From the NCBI GenBank assembly GCA_903847605.1, contig CAINED010000067.1, positions 1-64,000 on the forward strand: DNA of 64,000 nt, written 5' to 3'. The position numbers were made by a program, and so were the translations under genes. Shown in pieces: positions 1 to 10,151 of this stretch (positions are counted from its first letter, which is position 1; each line of letters opens with the position of its first letter). Below the pieces are notes generated by a model, which searched no databases, was not told where the DNA came from, and worked only from the letters and a program-made list of their open reading frames with translations. The DNA comes from an uncultured Hyphomicrobiales bacterium. Its GTDB lineage: Bacteria; Pseudomonadota; Alphaproteobacteria; Rhizobiales; Beijerinckiaceae.

Positions 1-43
1 CGCCCTCTCGGACGGCCTTTCCCAATAGTCCTGGATGGATGGA

Positions 44-1811
<1,768 letters not shown>

Positions 1812-1820
1812 ATCCTGACC

Positions 1821-2108
1821 TCAGGCCACAACGCCCATGATGTCGGATTCCTTCATGATCAGGAGTTCCTGACCGTCGATCTTGACCTCGGTGCCGGACC
1901 ACTTGCCGAAGAGGACGCGATCGCCCTTCTTCACATCGAGCGGGACGAGCTTGCCGCTCTCGTCGCGAGCGCCGGGGCCGGCGGCGACGATTTCGCCTTC
2001 CTGGGGCTTCTCCTGGGCGGAATCGGGGATGATGATGCCACCCTTGGTCTTTTCCTCGCTGGTGACGCGTTTGACGACCACACGGTCGTGCAGGGGACGG
2101 AACTTCAT
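1821..2108 (-). CDS. groES: 10 kDa co-chaperonin GroES
   Basis: GroES (95 aa) is the heptameric lid of the GroEL chamber. The N-terminus ([14 protein letters not shown]) and the mobile-loop region ([12 protein letters not shown]) are typical, and the length matches the family. It is the first gene of the groESL operon, with the CIRCE element and a sigma70-like promoter directly upstream. Confidence 0.98.
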   Translation of the reverse strand: MKFRPLHDRVVVKRVTSEEKTKGGIIIPDSAQEKPQEGEIVAAGPGARDESGKLVPLDVKKGDRVLFGKWSGTEVKIDGQELLIMKESDIMGVVA

Positions 2109-2189
2109 TTTGGACTTATCCTGTCGGTTTGAGCGCCCCGGCCACCCTCCCGGGCCCCGGACCGCCTATTTGCCTTCCTCAGAAAGCTG

Positions 2190-2216
2190 TTAGCACTCTC
2201 TTGAGGGGAGTGCTAA
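2190..2216 (-). promoter_or_regulatory. CIRCE operator (HrcA binding site)
   Basis: This is a perfect inverted repeat, TTAGCACTC - 9 nt - GAGTGCTAA, the classical CIRCE consensus bound by the heat-shock repressor HrcA. It sits between the predicted groES promoter and the start codon, so groESL should be repressed by HrcA and released on heat stress. No hrcA gene is in the window. Confidence 0.97.
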
Positions 2217-2228
2217 CAGTCGAGGAGT

Positions 2229-2257
2229 GAGATATGGGCGGGGCAATTTAATGTCAA
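2229..2257 (-). promoter_or_regulatory. Predicted groESL sigma70-type promoter
   Basis: On the minus strand a TTGACA -35 box (2252-2257) and a TATCTC -10 box (2229-2234) are separated by exactly 17 nt. Transcription would start near 2222, only a few bases before CIRCE. That is the usual arrangement for an HrcA-repressed promoter. Confidence 0.75.
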
Positions 2258-2326
2258 GGACGCTGGCGGCCGGAAAATTCGGGCCTATTAAGAATGGTTA
2301 ATCGCACGGCGATCTCGGGAGGAGAC

Positions 2327-2809
2327 ATGGCTGCCCAGTACGGAATAGTGCCGTCCGAGTTGCTCGCCGGGAGATCGGGATTGGAGATCCTGGGCGATAT
2401 CGTGGCCGGAGCGCTGCCGCAGCCGCCGATCGGCCGGACGCTGAATTTCCAACTCGTCGAGGTGACATCCGGCTTCGCGGCCTTCGAAGGGGAGCCGGGA
2501 TTCGACTTCTACAATCCTCTCGGGGGTGTTCATGGCGGCTGGCCGGCGACCCTGCTCGATAGCGCCATGGCCTGCGCGGTGCATAGTACCCTCCCGGCCG
2601 GGCAGGGCTACACCACAGTCGAATTCAAGTTGAATTGCATCCGCCCGATCACCGCAACCACCGGCCGCGTGCGCTGCGAGGGGAAGATCGTCAATGTAGG
2701 ACGCACGATTGCGACCTCGGAAGGCCGGCTTCTGGATTCATCCGGCAAGCTTTTGGCGCATGGCACCGAGACGTGTCTGATTTTCCCCATGGCTGACAAA
2801 GGTCGTTGA
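2327..2809 (+). CDS. PaaI-family hotdog thioesterase
   Basis: This 160-aa protein resembles PaaI/YbgC-type hotdog thioesterases, which hydrolyse acyl- or aryl-CoA thioesters. The family's active-site segment is visible as NPLGGVHGGWPATLLDSAMA, followed by a beta-rich half (TTVEFKLNCIRPI) typical of the fold. The ATG at 2327 is preferred because GGGAGGAGA lies 4 nt upstream; an in-frame ATG 33 nt earlier (2294) has no such site. It stands alone, convergent with the DUF1236 gene across a shared terminator. The substrate cannot be told from sequence. Confidence 0.85.
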   Translation: MAAQYGIVPSELLAGRSGLEILGDIVAGALPQPPIGRTLNFQLVEVTSGFAAFEGEPGFDFYNPLGGVHGGWPATLLDSAMACAVHSTLPAGQGYTTVEFKLNCIRPITATTGRVRCEGKIVNVGRTIATSEGRLLDSSGKLLAHGTETCLIFPMADKGR

Positions 2810-2826
2810 AGGCGTTCTGATAAAAA

Positions 2827-2852
2827 AAACGGGAGCCTTTCGACTCCCGTTT
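2827..2852. terminator. Bidirectional rho-independent terminator
   Basis: A perfect 9-bp stem (AAACGGGAG / CTCCCGTTT) with an 8-nt loop is flanked by an A-run on one side and Ts on the other. It lies between the convergent thioesterase and DUF1236 genes and can serve both. Confidence 0.85.
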
Positions 2853-2873
2853 CAAATCGCAGCGGTGCGGCGA

Positions 2874-3299
2874 TTATCGGATCACTTCAATGATACGTCC
2901 GGATCCATCGACGACGACGTAACGGTCGTTCACGCGAGCATAGCGGTAGCCGCAGAGACGGTCGTTGTCGCGGAACGTGTAATAGCGAACGGTGCCGGGA
3001 AGTTGCGCGCCGACCACAACGTCACCTTGCAGGCGAACGCTTTCGGCGGGATTCTTGACGACGTAGCCCTGGATATAGGTTCGGTCGTCGGTGGCGATGC
3101 CACCGGCAGCCGCGCCTGCGACACCACCGACAACGCCGCCGACAGCCGCGCCAACGGGGCCGCCGACAATCGCGCCGCCCACTGCGCCAGCGGCAGCGCC
3201 GCCGACTGCGCCGCCCGCAGCGCCGTTGTTATTCTGGGCCTGAGCCGTGAACGAAGCCGCGCCAGCCAGCAGCGCGCCAGCAAGAATGAGAGTTTTCAT
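2874..3299 (-). CDS. DUF1236 exported protein with glycine-zipper segment
   Basis: The product is a 141-aa secreted or periplasmic protein. It has a Sec signal peptide (MKTLILAGALLAGAASFTAQA), then a Gly/Ala-rich glycine-zipper stretch at about residues 25-65, then a C-terminal DUF1236-like domain (VRYYTFRDND, YVVVDGSGRIIEVI). The start at 3299 has a GAGGAGA ribosome site; a longer frame to 3323 lacks one. Such proteins are common in Hyphomicrobiales. Glycine zippers usually insert into membranes, but no function is established. Confidence 0.85.
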   Translation of the reverse strand: MKTLILAGALLAGAASFTAQAQNNNGAAGGAVGGAAAGAVGGAIVGGPVGAAVGGVVGGVAGAAAGGIATDDRTYIQGYVVKNPAESVRLQGDVVVGAQLPGTVRYYTFRDNDRLCGYRYARVNDRYVVVDGSGRIIEVIR

Positions 3300-3581
3300 C
3301 AGATATCTCCTCGTGTTCTGCAACCCACCGCAGTGTGCGCGGCAGAGCCGAAGAGGTAACCGTGGAACCAGCGTTGCGTTCCGTCATCATCATCGAGCGG
3401 ATGCGTGGACGGCGAAGCGTTGCGCCACAATCTTGCAAGCATGATTTTTTGAAAAGTCTGGCAAGCCGAAACTCTGCCGTTCGGAACGGATGTTCGCTCA
3501 GGACGTTGAGTTTGCATGCCGTCGCTCGCACAGCTTGCCATTGAGCATTGCAAAAGCGGCGGCAAAATATAGGAGCGTCGA

Positions 3582-3797
3582 ATGAACTGGGACACCATCG
3601 AGGGCAACTGGAAGCAGCTCAAGGGCAACGTCAAGGAGCAGTGGGGCAAACTCACCGACGACGAAATCGATCAGATCGCCGGAAAGCGCGACCAGCTGGC
3701 AGGGAAAATTCAGGAACGTTACGGCCTCGCGAAAGACGAAGCCGATCGCCAGATCAATGACTGGTACGATCGTTCGTCGCGCGACTCCCGCGCCTGA
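3582..3797 (+). CDS. CsbD-family stress protein
   Basis: This 71-aa hydrophilic protein matches the CsbD family: an N-terminal MNWDTIEGNWKQLKGNVKEQ followed by a WGKLTDDEIDQIAGKRDQL core. CsbD proteins are small general-stress proteins of unknown biochemical role. An AGGAG site lies 7 nt before the ATG, and a terminator hairpin follows the stop. Confidence 0.92.
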   Translation: MNWDTIEGNWKQLKGNVKEQWGKLTDDEIDQIAGKRDQLAGKIQERYGLAKDEADRQINDWYDRSSRDSRA

Positions 3798-3820
3798 AAA
3801 TACAACACACAACGACAGTG

Positions 3821-3850
3821 CGAGGGCGCCTTTGGCGCTCTCGTTTGTTT
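3821..3850 (+). terminator. Terminator after csbD-like gene
   Basis: CGAGGGCGCC, a TTT loop and GGCGCTCTCG form a 10-bp stem with one G-T pair, followed by TTTGTTTT. It terminates the CsbD gene and also lies just past the 3' end of the convergent Bug gene. Confidence 0.75.
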
Positions 3851-3881
3851 TGGATAACCGGAGATCCGCTTTTCAAAAAAC

Positions 3882-4874
3882 CTATTCGATTCTCACGCCT
3901 GCATCCCGGACAACCTTGCCCCACATCTCCGCTTCTTCGGCGACGATCTTGCGCAACTCTTCGGGCGAGTGGCTCCAGGCAATCAGATAAGCTTGATCGA
4001 ACCTCTTTTTGGTATCGGGTTGCGTCACGAAATCGCGCATCATTGCGTTAATTCGATCGACGATGTCGCGCGGCGTCCCCGTTGGCGCGACGATGCCGAA
4101 CCACGATGTAGAGAGATAGCCTGAAACGCCCGCTTCAGCGGCGGTAGGCAGATCCGGAAGTTGCGGCATTCGATTTGCCGTCGTCGCAGCGAGAAGGCGC
4201 AATTGTCCGGCCTGAACAAGACTTGCGACAGGCGCGGCTCCCACTGAAAACATCTGCACGACGCCTGACGTCAGATCGGCCACTGCGGGGGCAGCGCCGC
4301 GATAGGGCACATGCGCCATCTGGATGCCTGCGAGACGCGACAGCAATAGCGCCGAGAGATGGTTCGTCGAACCTGCGCCGGCGGTGGCATAGTTCAGTGA
4401 GTTGGGTTTGGCTTTCGCAAGCGCGATAAATTCGCCGAGCGTTTTCGCCGGCACATCCTTGTTCACGACGATGACCTGCGGCGCTTCGCCGAGAATGGCA
4501 GCGACAACGAGATCCTTCAGCGGATCGTAGCCCATGCTCGCATAAAGATGCTGGTTCACGGTGAGGCTCGAATTGACGAGCATGCCGAGCGTCAACCCGT
4601 CAGGCGCAGATTTGGCGACGGCGGCCGAACCGATATTGCCGCCAGCGCCGGTTCGGTTTTCCACGACGACCTGCTGTCCCGTGCGTTTGGATATCTCGTC
4701 CGCCGCGAGGCGCCCGAGATAGTCGGTGGTGCCGCCGGCCGCATAAGGCACAATCATGCGCACGCGCTGGTTGGGCCAGGATTGCGCCTGCGCCAATCCG
4801 CTCATGGCGACGAGCGCAGCAGCCGCAAGCAGACGACTGGTCGCGCGATCGAATGCCCGACATGCAAGGATCAT
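3882..4874 (-). CDS. Bug/TctC-family solute-binding protein
   Basis: This 330-aa periplasmic binding protein belongs to the Bug (TctC) family of tripartite tricarboxylate transporters. It has an N-terminal signal peptide ending at LAQAQS, then the family hallmarks WPNQRVRMIVPYAAGGTTD and GAGGNIGSAAVAK, the MAHVPYRG loop and the WFGIVAPTGTP segment. The start has a GGGAGGG site. No TctA/TctB membrane subunits are adjacent, so it must share a transporter encoded elsewhere or act as a sensor. It is divergent from the alcohol dehydrogenase at 4973. The ligand is unknown, probably a small carboxylate. Confidence 0.9.
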   Translation of the reverse strand: MILACRAFDRATSRLLAAAALVAMSGLAQAQSWPNQRVRMIVPYAAGGTTDYLGRLAADEISKRTGQQVVVENRTGAGGNIGSAAVAKSAPDGLTLGMLVNSSLTVNQHLYASMGYDPLKDLVVAAILGEAPQVIVVNKDVPAKTLGEFIALAKAKPNSLNYATAGAGSTNHLSALLLSRLAGIQMAHVPYRGAAPAVADLTSGVVQMFSVGAAPVASLVQAGQLRLLAATTANRMPQLPDLPTAAEAGVSGYLSTSWFGIVAPTGTPRDIVDRINAMMRDFVTQPDTKKRFDQAYLIAWSHSPEELRKIVAEEAEMWGKVVRDAGVRIE

Positions 4875-4972
4875 TTTTCCCTCCCGCAGCGCCGCCGGAA
4901 CCTTTGCATTTCCGCAGAGCGCTTGCCATAAACCTACACCAATCGCATCCGCAGGAAAGAAGGAAACGCCTG

Positions 4973-6073
4973 ATGAAAATCCGCGCCGCCGTGTTCCGCG
5001 ACGAAACCGGTCATCCGAAAATCGAAGAACTCGATCTGACCGGTCCGGGTCCGGGCGAAGTTCTCGTGCGCATGGTGGCGACGGGCGTTTGTCATACAGA
5101 CCATAAGTCAGCCGGACCCGGTCCCGTGCCGAAGCCCGTCGTTCTCGGCCATGAAGGCGCAGGCGTCGTCGAGGCTGTCGGCGCGGGCGTGACCAAACTC
5201 GTGACCGGCGATCATGTTGTGATGACCTTCGGATCGTGCGGGCGGTGCATGTCTTGCGAGGAGGCGGAGCCCGCCTATTGCAACGACTCCTTCGATTACT
5301 GCTTCACCTGCAATCCGCCGGGCCGCAAGGGTATGAAATACCTGTCGAGCGCGCAGGGGCCGGTCAACGGCTATTTCTTCGCGCAATCGTCCTTCGCCAC
5401 CCATGCCATCGGCTTCGAGCGCAATGTGATCAAGATCCGCAAGGATGTGCCACTCGAAATCATGGGGCCGCTGGGCTGCGGCATCCAGACCGGCGCGGGC
5501 GCCATTCTCAACGATTTCAAGCTGACGCCGGGCAAGACGCTGGCGGTCTTCGGCGTCGGCGCGCTCGGCCTTTCGGCGATCATGGCGGGCCGCATAGCCG
5601 GCGCCTCGCGGATCATTGCCGTGGACCGTCACGCCCATCGTGTCAGCCTGGCCAGGGAGCTTGGCGCGCACGAAGGCATCGTCAGCGGAAGCGAACCGGT
5701 AACCGATGCGATCATGAAAGCCGTTCCCGGCGGGCTCGACTTCGTTCTCGATACGACAGGCGTTCTCTCGGTCATGCGGCAGGCTGTCGATTGCCTCGCC
5801 CCGCGCGGCAATGCGGGCTTTGTCACAAGCCCCTGGGACGGCAGCGAATTCAGCCTCAACGTCCGCCATCTGCTGATGGGCCGCAAGGTGCGCGGCATCA
5901 TCGAGGGCAATTCGAACCCCGATGTCTTCATTCCGCGTCTCGTCGATTACTGGAAGGATGGTCGCTTCCCGTTCGACAAGCTGATCAAGTTCTACAAGTT
6001 CGAGGAGATCGACAAGGCTTTCCACGACAGCGAGACCGGCGCGACGGTCAAGCCCGTCCTGCGCATGAACTGA
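4973..6073 (+). CDS. Zinc-dependent NAD(P) alcohol dehydrogenase
   Basis: This 366-aa medium-chain dehydrogenase resembles class III/aryl-alcohol dehydrogenases. Catalytic zinc ligands are visible (C40 in TGVCHTDH, H60-E61 in LGHEGAGVV, and the Cys in GPLGCGIQTGAG). So are the four structural zinc cysteines (C89, C92, C95, C103). The Rossmann motif is VFGVGALG. The ATG at 4973 is chosen because it starts the MKIRAAVFRD family N-terminus and is preceded by a purine-rich AGGAAA site. A two-component pair follows after 15 nt, probably in the same operon, suggesting that alcohol or aldehyde turnover is regulated there. Confidence 0.9.
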   Translation: MKIRAAVFRDETGHPKIEELDLTGPGPGEVLVRMVATGVCHTDHKSAGPGPVPKPVVLGHEGAGVVEAVGAGVTKLVTGDHVVMTFGSCGRCMSCEEAEPAYCNDSFDYCFTCNPPGRKGMKYLSSAQGPVNGYFFAQSSFATHAIGFERNVIKIRKDVPLEIMGPLGCGIQTGAGAILNDFKLTPGKTLAVFGVGALGLSAIMAGRIAGASRIIAVDRHAHRVSLARELGAHEGIVSGSEPVTDAIMKAVPGGLDFVLDTTGVLSVMRQAVDCLAPRGNAGFVTSPWDGSEFSLNVRHLLMGRKVRGIIEGNSNPDVFIPRLVDYWKDGRFPFDKLIKFYKFEEIDKAFHDSETGATVKPVLRMN

Positions 6074-6088
6074 CGTTCCGGCGCGCGC

Positions 6089-7147
6089 GTGGAAGAGGAT
6101 GTCGCCCTCGCTCTCGCCAATGGCCATATCGGTTTTGCGCGCACGGATGCGCGTTTGCGCGTATTGGCGCGAGAGGGCAGATTAAGCCAGTGGTTGCCGG
6201 AAGTTGGCGCGAATTGCTGCGAATGCGCGCTTCTTTTCGGGATGGAAGACGAGCTTCGCATCCTGCTCGGCAATCGCAGCGCCTTCACCCTGCCGGGCGT
6301 TCATGTCCCGGAACTCGGCGACGGCTTGAGGGCCAACATCGTCATTCAGGCCAACGCGCAACACGGCCTGTCTATTCTCACAATGGCGGATTACGGCGCG
6401 GGCGAAATTGAAAACCTGCTCACCGCGGAGCGGCGCGCCAAGCAGATGGCCGATGAAAAGCTTCTTGTCGAAACGCAGCGCGCCAATGTGCAGACTCGCA
6501 TTAACGCCATCACGCAGGAGCGCGCCCGCATCGCCCGCGACCTGCACGATACGCTCGTTCAGGCTATGGTCGCCGTCCTCGCCAATCTGCGTCTTGTGCT
6601 GAAGGTCATGGACGCCGATCCGCAGCGCGCCATATCGGAACTCGGCGCGACCGAACGCCTTGCGCGCGAGGGGCTCGAAAGCGCGCGCGTGGCGCTCGCG
6701 CAGATCAGATCCAATGATATCCCGCCGCTGACGCTTGGCGCTTCCATCCGCGCGCTGCTCGAACAATTGCGCGCGCGCCTGGAGATCGAAGTTACACTCG
6801 ACATGCAGCCCGAAGCCGACGATCTGACCGGGCTGGTTGCAGAGGGATTGTCGCGCGTTGCCGAGGAAGCCTTGCGAAACACCGAGCGCCACGCCCGGGC
6901 GCACCTTGTTCAAATTGAAGTGCGGCTGGTGGAGAGGCCCGAAGGCCGCTATGCGCTCATGCGGCTCAGCGACGATGGCATCGGCTTTGATCCCTCTGAT
7001 TTGCCTTCCCTGCATTTCGGACTTCTGGGCATGTCGGAGCAGATGGACTTGCTTGGAGGCAGAATGAGTATCGAAAGCGTCAAGGGAAAAGGCGTAGAGT
7101 TGTCGGCCGAAGCGCCGCTGCTGAATATGGAAATCGAGCGTGGATAA
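6089..7147 (+). CDS. Cytosolic NarL-family sensor histidine kinase
   Basis: This 352-aa histidine kinase starts at GTG and has no membrane segment or signal peptide. Residues 1-105 look like a PAS-type sensor (ALANGHIGFARTDARLRVL). A coiled linker at 107-145 leads to a HisKA_3 dimerisation domain with phospho-acceptor H153 (ARDLHDTL) and a HATPase_c domain (N264 in the N-box, DDGIGF, GLLGM). It begins 15 nt after the alcohol dehydrogenase and overlaps the response regulator by 8 nt. The signal is cytoplasmic by topology and unknown; two adjacent Cys at 43-44 in the sensor could be redox-active. Confidence 0.9.
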   Translation: MEEDVALALANGHIGFARTDARLRVLAREGRLSQWLPEVGANCCECALLFGMEDELRILLGNRSAFTLPGVHVPELGDGLRANIVIQANAQHGLSILTMADYGAGEIENLLTAERRAKQMADEKLLVETQRANVQTRINAITQERARIARDLHDTLVQAMVAVLANLRLVLKVMDADPQRAISELGATERLAREGLESARVALAQIRSNDIPPLTLGASIRALLEQLRARLEIEVTLDMQPEADDLTGLVAEGLSRVAEEALRNTERHARAHLVQIEVRLVERPEGRYALMRLSDDGIGFDPSDLPSLHFGLLGMSEQMDLLGGRMSIESVKGKGVELSAEAPLLNMEIERG

Positions 7148-7796
7148 AATCAGGCTTCTCATCGCCGAAGATCATCAGGTTGTGCGCAGGGCCTTCGCGG
7201 CCATGTTGTCGCTCGAACCCGACATAGAAGTCGTCGCGGAAGCGGCCGATGGCGTCGAGGCCGTCGAGAAAGCGCGCGCCCGGCGGCCCGATGTCGTTCT
7301 GATGGATATTCAGATGCCGCGCATGAACGGCATCGCCGCAACGCGCACGATACGGCAGGAACGGCCGCAAACGGCAGTCGTCGTGCTGACGACTTACGAC
7401 ACCGACGACATCGTTTTCGACGCCATCGCGGCTGGCGCGCAGGCCTACCTGCTGAAGGATGCGGAAGAAAAGGAAATCCTCGAAACCATTCGCGGCGTCA
7501 TGCGCGGCGAAACCAACATGTCGGCGCGCATCGCAACCAAGGTGATTTCAGAATTCCGGCGCATGAAGGCACAGACCCTTCCCGCCTCCATCGAAGGCGA
7601 AACCGTCCAGTTGACCGAGCGCGAGGAATCGATCCTGGCGCTGGTCGCGCAGGGCGACGGCAACAAGGAAATCGCCCGCAAGCTCGATCTCGCCGAAGGC
7701 ACCGTCAAGAATTACGTCAGCCGCATCCTCGACAAGTTGCATGCGCGTTCGCGCACCGAACTCGCCATCAAGGCGCAAGGCCTGCTGAAGCGTTAA
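7140..7796 (+). CDS. NarL/FixJ-family response regulator
   Basis: This 218-aa regulator has an N-terminal receiver domain (phosphorylation site D56 in VVLMDIQMP, conserved K106 in YLLKDA) and a C-terminal LuxR-type helix-turn-helix (about 156-213, LTEREESILALVAQG and NKEIARKLDLAEGTVKNYVS). It starts with GTG inside the kinase gene's last codons, so translation is probably coupled and the two form a cognate pair. It is expected to regulate transcription, possibly of the dehydrogenase operon it belongs to. Confidence 0.95.
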   Translation: MDKIRLLIAEDHQVVRRAFAAMLSLEPDIEVVAEAADGVEAVEKARARRPDVVLMDIQMPRMNGIAATRTIRQERPQTAVVVLTTYDTDDIVFDAIAAGAQAYLLKDAEEKEILETIRGVMRGETNMSARIATKVISEFRRMKAQTLPASIEGETVQLTEREESILALVAQGDGNKEIARKLDLAEGTVKNYVSRILDKLHARSRTELAIKAQGLLKR

Positions 7797-7800
7797 ACCC

Positions 7801-8310
7801 TCAAGTGGCGATACGCCGCGCGACATCGGCAGCGATCGAGGAAAATACGTTCCCCACCCCGTCGCCGGTTTTCGCGCTCGTAAACAGAACTTCGCCCGCA
7901 GCCAGCCCGAAGCTGGCGCCATCGGGCAAGGTCTCGGCGAGATCGGATTTGTTGACGACGGCGCGGACGGACCGCCCCGGCAGGTGCTTTTCGAAGCCTT
8001 CGATCAGCGCCTTCATTTTCTCGATCGTGGCTTGCCGCGAGGCGTCTGCAACGACGATGGCGCCGCTCGCGCCCTTGACATAGGCCGTCTCGAAGATGCG
8101 TTGACCGAAGTCGCCGTCGGTGTCCCACAGCATCAGCCGAACGGCCCGGCCATCGGCAAGCGACACGTCGCATGTCTGAATGTCGACGCCGATGGTCGTT
8201 TTGTAGTCGGCATCGAAACGGTCATGCACGAAGCGCTTGACCAGCGACGTCTTGCCGACGCCGACGGCGCCGAGGATCATGATCTTGGCGTTGATGCTGG
8301 CGCTGGTCAT
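7801..8310 (-). CDS. Rab/Ras-like small GTPase
   Basis: This 169-aa stand-alone GTPase has eukaryote-like Ras/Rab features: P-loop GAVGVGKTS (14-22), switch I TTIG (38-41), G3 WDTDGDF (62-68), G4 NKSD (120-123) and G5 TSAK (144-147). The residue matching Ras Gln61 is Asp, so intrinsic hydrolysis may be low and depend on a partner. Its start overlaps the stop of the OmpA-domain gene (ATGA). Together with the coiled-coil gene upstream this makes a three-gene unit. Bacterial relatives such as MglA are polarity switches; the role here is unknown. Confidence 0.88.
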   Translation of the reverse strand: MTSASINAKIMILGAVGVGKTSLVKRFVHDRFDADYKTTIGVDIQTCDVSLADGRAVRLMLWDTDGDFGQRIFETAYVKGASGAIVVADASRQATIEKMKALIEGFEKHLPGRSVRAVVNKSDLAETLPDGASFGLAAGEVLFTSAKTGDGVGNVFSSIAADVARRIAT

Positions 8311-10145
8311 GGCGCGGACTTCTCGCCTTCGAACACCGGCTCGAATTCAACGCGGCGATTGGCGTGGCCGCTGGCGTCGGGCGCATCGTCAAGCGAATTG
8401 CCGGCGGGCCGGGTCGCGACAACAACGCGGCTGGCGTCTATCCCGTGTCCGGCGAGCAAGGCCGCCACGGCATTGGCCCGTTCCTGCGCCAGCTTGCGGT
8501 TCGCCGCTGCCGCGCCGGTTTCGCTCGAATAACCTACGATGCGCACGCGCAGGTTGGCGGCGCGAAGAAGTTCCGCAAGTCGCGCTATGGTCTTTTCGGC
8601 AAGCTCCCGATCGCGCAGAACCGCATCTTTCTCGAAGAAGATCGCATTGCGTCGCATGAAGAATTCGGCCGTTACGCGGGCATCGCGCGCGAGAATCGGC
8701 ATCTCCTCTACGGCTTTACGAAGCCTCTCGATATTCGCCTGCGCTTCGTCATTGCGAGCCTGCATGCCGGCGCGCAAGTCTTCGACACGTTTGGCAATCT
8801 CGCCGGCCGATGCCTCCTGCCGCTGGGCCGACTGAACCAATTGCGCAAGCTCGGCGCCCAGTTTCACGATCGATTGCGCCTGCGATGCGATGGTTTCCCG
8901 AAGCGCGCTCGTCTGCGATTGAATGTTAGCGGCGTAAGCGGTCTGCAGATCTGCGATGCGTTCGCGCAATTGCGCAAGGTTGCGGGCAGCCGATTCCTGG
9001 CTGGCGATGATCGCGATATCGGCCTGCACACCATAGGGGGCGCCCGCACGTTCAATCGCGACGCGAATGGCTTCTGCGTCTTCCGCCGCCGGCGCAAGTC
9101 CTGCAATGCGCACGCGCCTCGAGCCGTGATCGACTTCAAGAGAGACGGGATAGGCGCGCATATGCTCGCGTGACTGCAATTGCGAAGACAGCACGCTGCG
9201 TACGGTGGTCTCGAAGGACGAACGCTCCCACGCGCGCCAGCCGAAATAGCCGGCGGCGGCGAGCAGCAAGAGCGCGGCGAGCCAGATGCCGAGACTCGAG
9301 CGCTTTTTCTTTTCAGGCGGAATGTCCGAGATAGCATCGGCGACGCTTTGCAATACGCCCGCCCCGACTGCCCCGCCGCCATGATGATGCTCTGCAATCC
9401 GCGCGAAGGCTTCGTGCACGAGCGCTTCGTCTTGCGGGTTCAGCGGCCCGCTGAAATCACCAGCGACGATGGCGCGCCCGGAGACGTGCAGCAGAATGCG
9501 GCTCGCACCCATGTCGATCGTGCGCAATTCGCCGGACCGGTTTTCGAAGACCGACGACGAAAATTCCGTGATCGCAGCTATCATGCCGCTGATGAGATCG
9601 GCGCGTTCGTCGCTGGCCGGATCTTCCGACCAGCTTGCGAGCAACGTGCCGCTGCCGCGTTCGAGAAAAAGCACGCGATGCAGCTTCGGCCGCGCCGTTT
9701 CGGCCAGCAACAACTCGCTGAGCGGCTTGCCTGTCATCCAGGACTTGAGCCGCAGCCGCCACAGGCGCAACGACATCATCTTGTCGACGCGCTCGTTGAT
9801 ATTGATGACGAGCGAACGGAAGGCGTCCGCGACGGCGGCGGCAACGAGCCGTCCGGTGATCGGATAAAGCGCCTCCACCATCATGTCGCGGGAGTTGCGG
9901 ATCTCCGACTGGATGGCGGCGACCACAACAGGCGCTACGGCGCGCGCAAGTTCGTTGTGCTGGCGGATTTCGGCGTCGCGAAATGCCTCGACAAGCACCT
10001 CGGCCGTCGCCTGTTCGAGGCGGTCCTTTGTTCCGAGGCGTTCGTCGAGCGCGCCGACCCGCCTCTGCAATTGCTCGAGCTGACTGGATTCAGGCCGAAG
10101 CAGCAGATCCTTGAGGCGGGCAAGTTCGCTTGCCGGTTCGGCCAT
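8307..10145 (-). CDS. Membrane-anchored OmpA-domain protein with cytoplasmic roadblock-like region
   Basis: This 612-aa protein has no signal peptide. Residues 1-130 are helical. Residues about 155-250 form an alternating hydrophobic block (LFLERGSGTLLASWSED, GELRTIDMGASRILLHVSG) that resembles roadblock/longin folds. One transmembrane helix spans about 285-302. Beyond it come a BON-like segment (about 328-380), a coiled coil (385-480) and a C-terminal OmpA peptidoglycan-binding domain (about 495-605, ending ANRRVEF). It is inferred to sit in the inner membrane, touching the GTPase inside and peptidoglycan outside. OmpA and the TM are clear; the roadblock assignment is tentative. Confidence 0.8.
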   Translation of the reverse strand: MAEPASELARLKDLLLRPESSQLEQLQRRVGALDERLGTKDRLEQATAEVLVEAFRDAEIRQHNELARAVAPVVVAAIQSEIRNSRDMMVEALYPITGRLVAAAVADAFRSLVININERVDKMMSLRLWRLRLKSWMTGKPLSELLLAETARPKLHRVLFLERGSGTLLASWSEDPASDERADLISGMIAAITEFSSSVFENRSGELRTIDMGASRILLHVSGRAIVAGDFSGPLNPQDEALVHEAFARIAEHHHGGGAVGAGVLQSVADAISDIPPEKKKRSSLGIWLAALLLLAAAGYFGWRAWERSSFETTVRSVLSSQLQSREHMRAYPVSLEVDHGSRRVRIAGLAPAAEDAEAIRVAIERAGAPYGVQADIAIIASQESAARNLAQLRERIADLQTAYAANIQSQTSALRETIASQAQSIVKLGAELAQLVQSAQRQEASAGEIAKRVEDLRAGMQARNDEAQANIERLRKAVEEMPILARDARVTAEFFMRRNAIFFEKDAVLRDRELAEKTIARLAELLRAANLRVRIVGYSSETGAAAANRKLAQERANAVAALLAGHGIDASRVVVATRPAGNSLDDAPDASGHANRRVEFEPVFEGEKSAP

Positions 10146-10151
10146 TCAATC

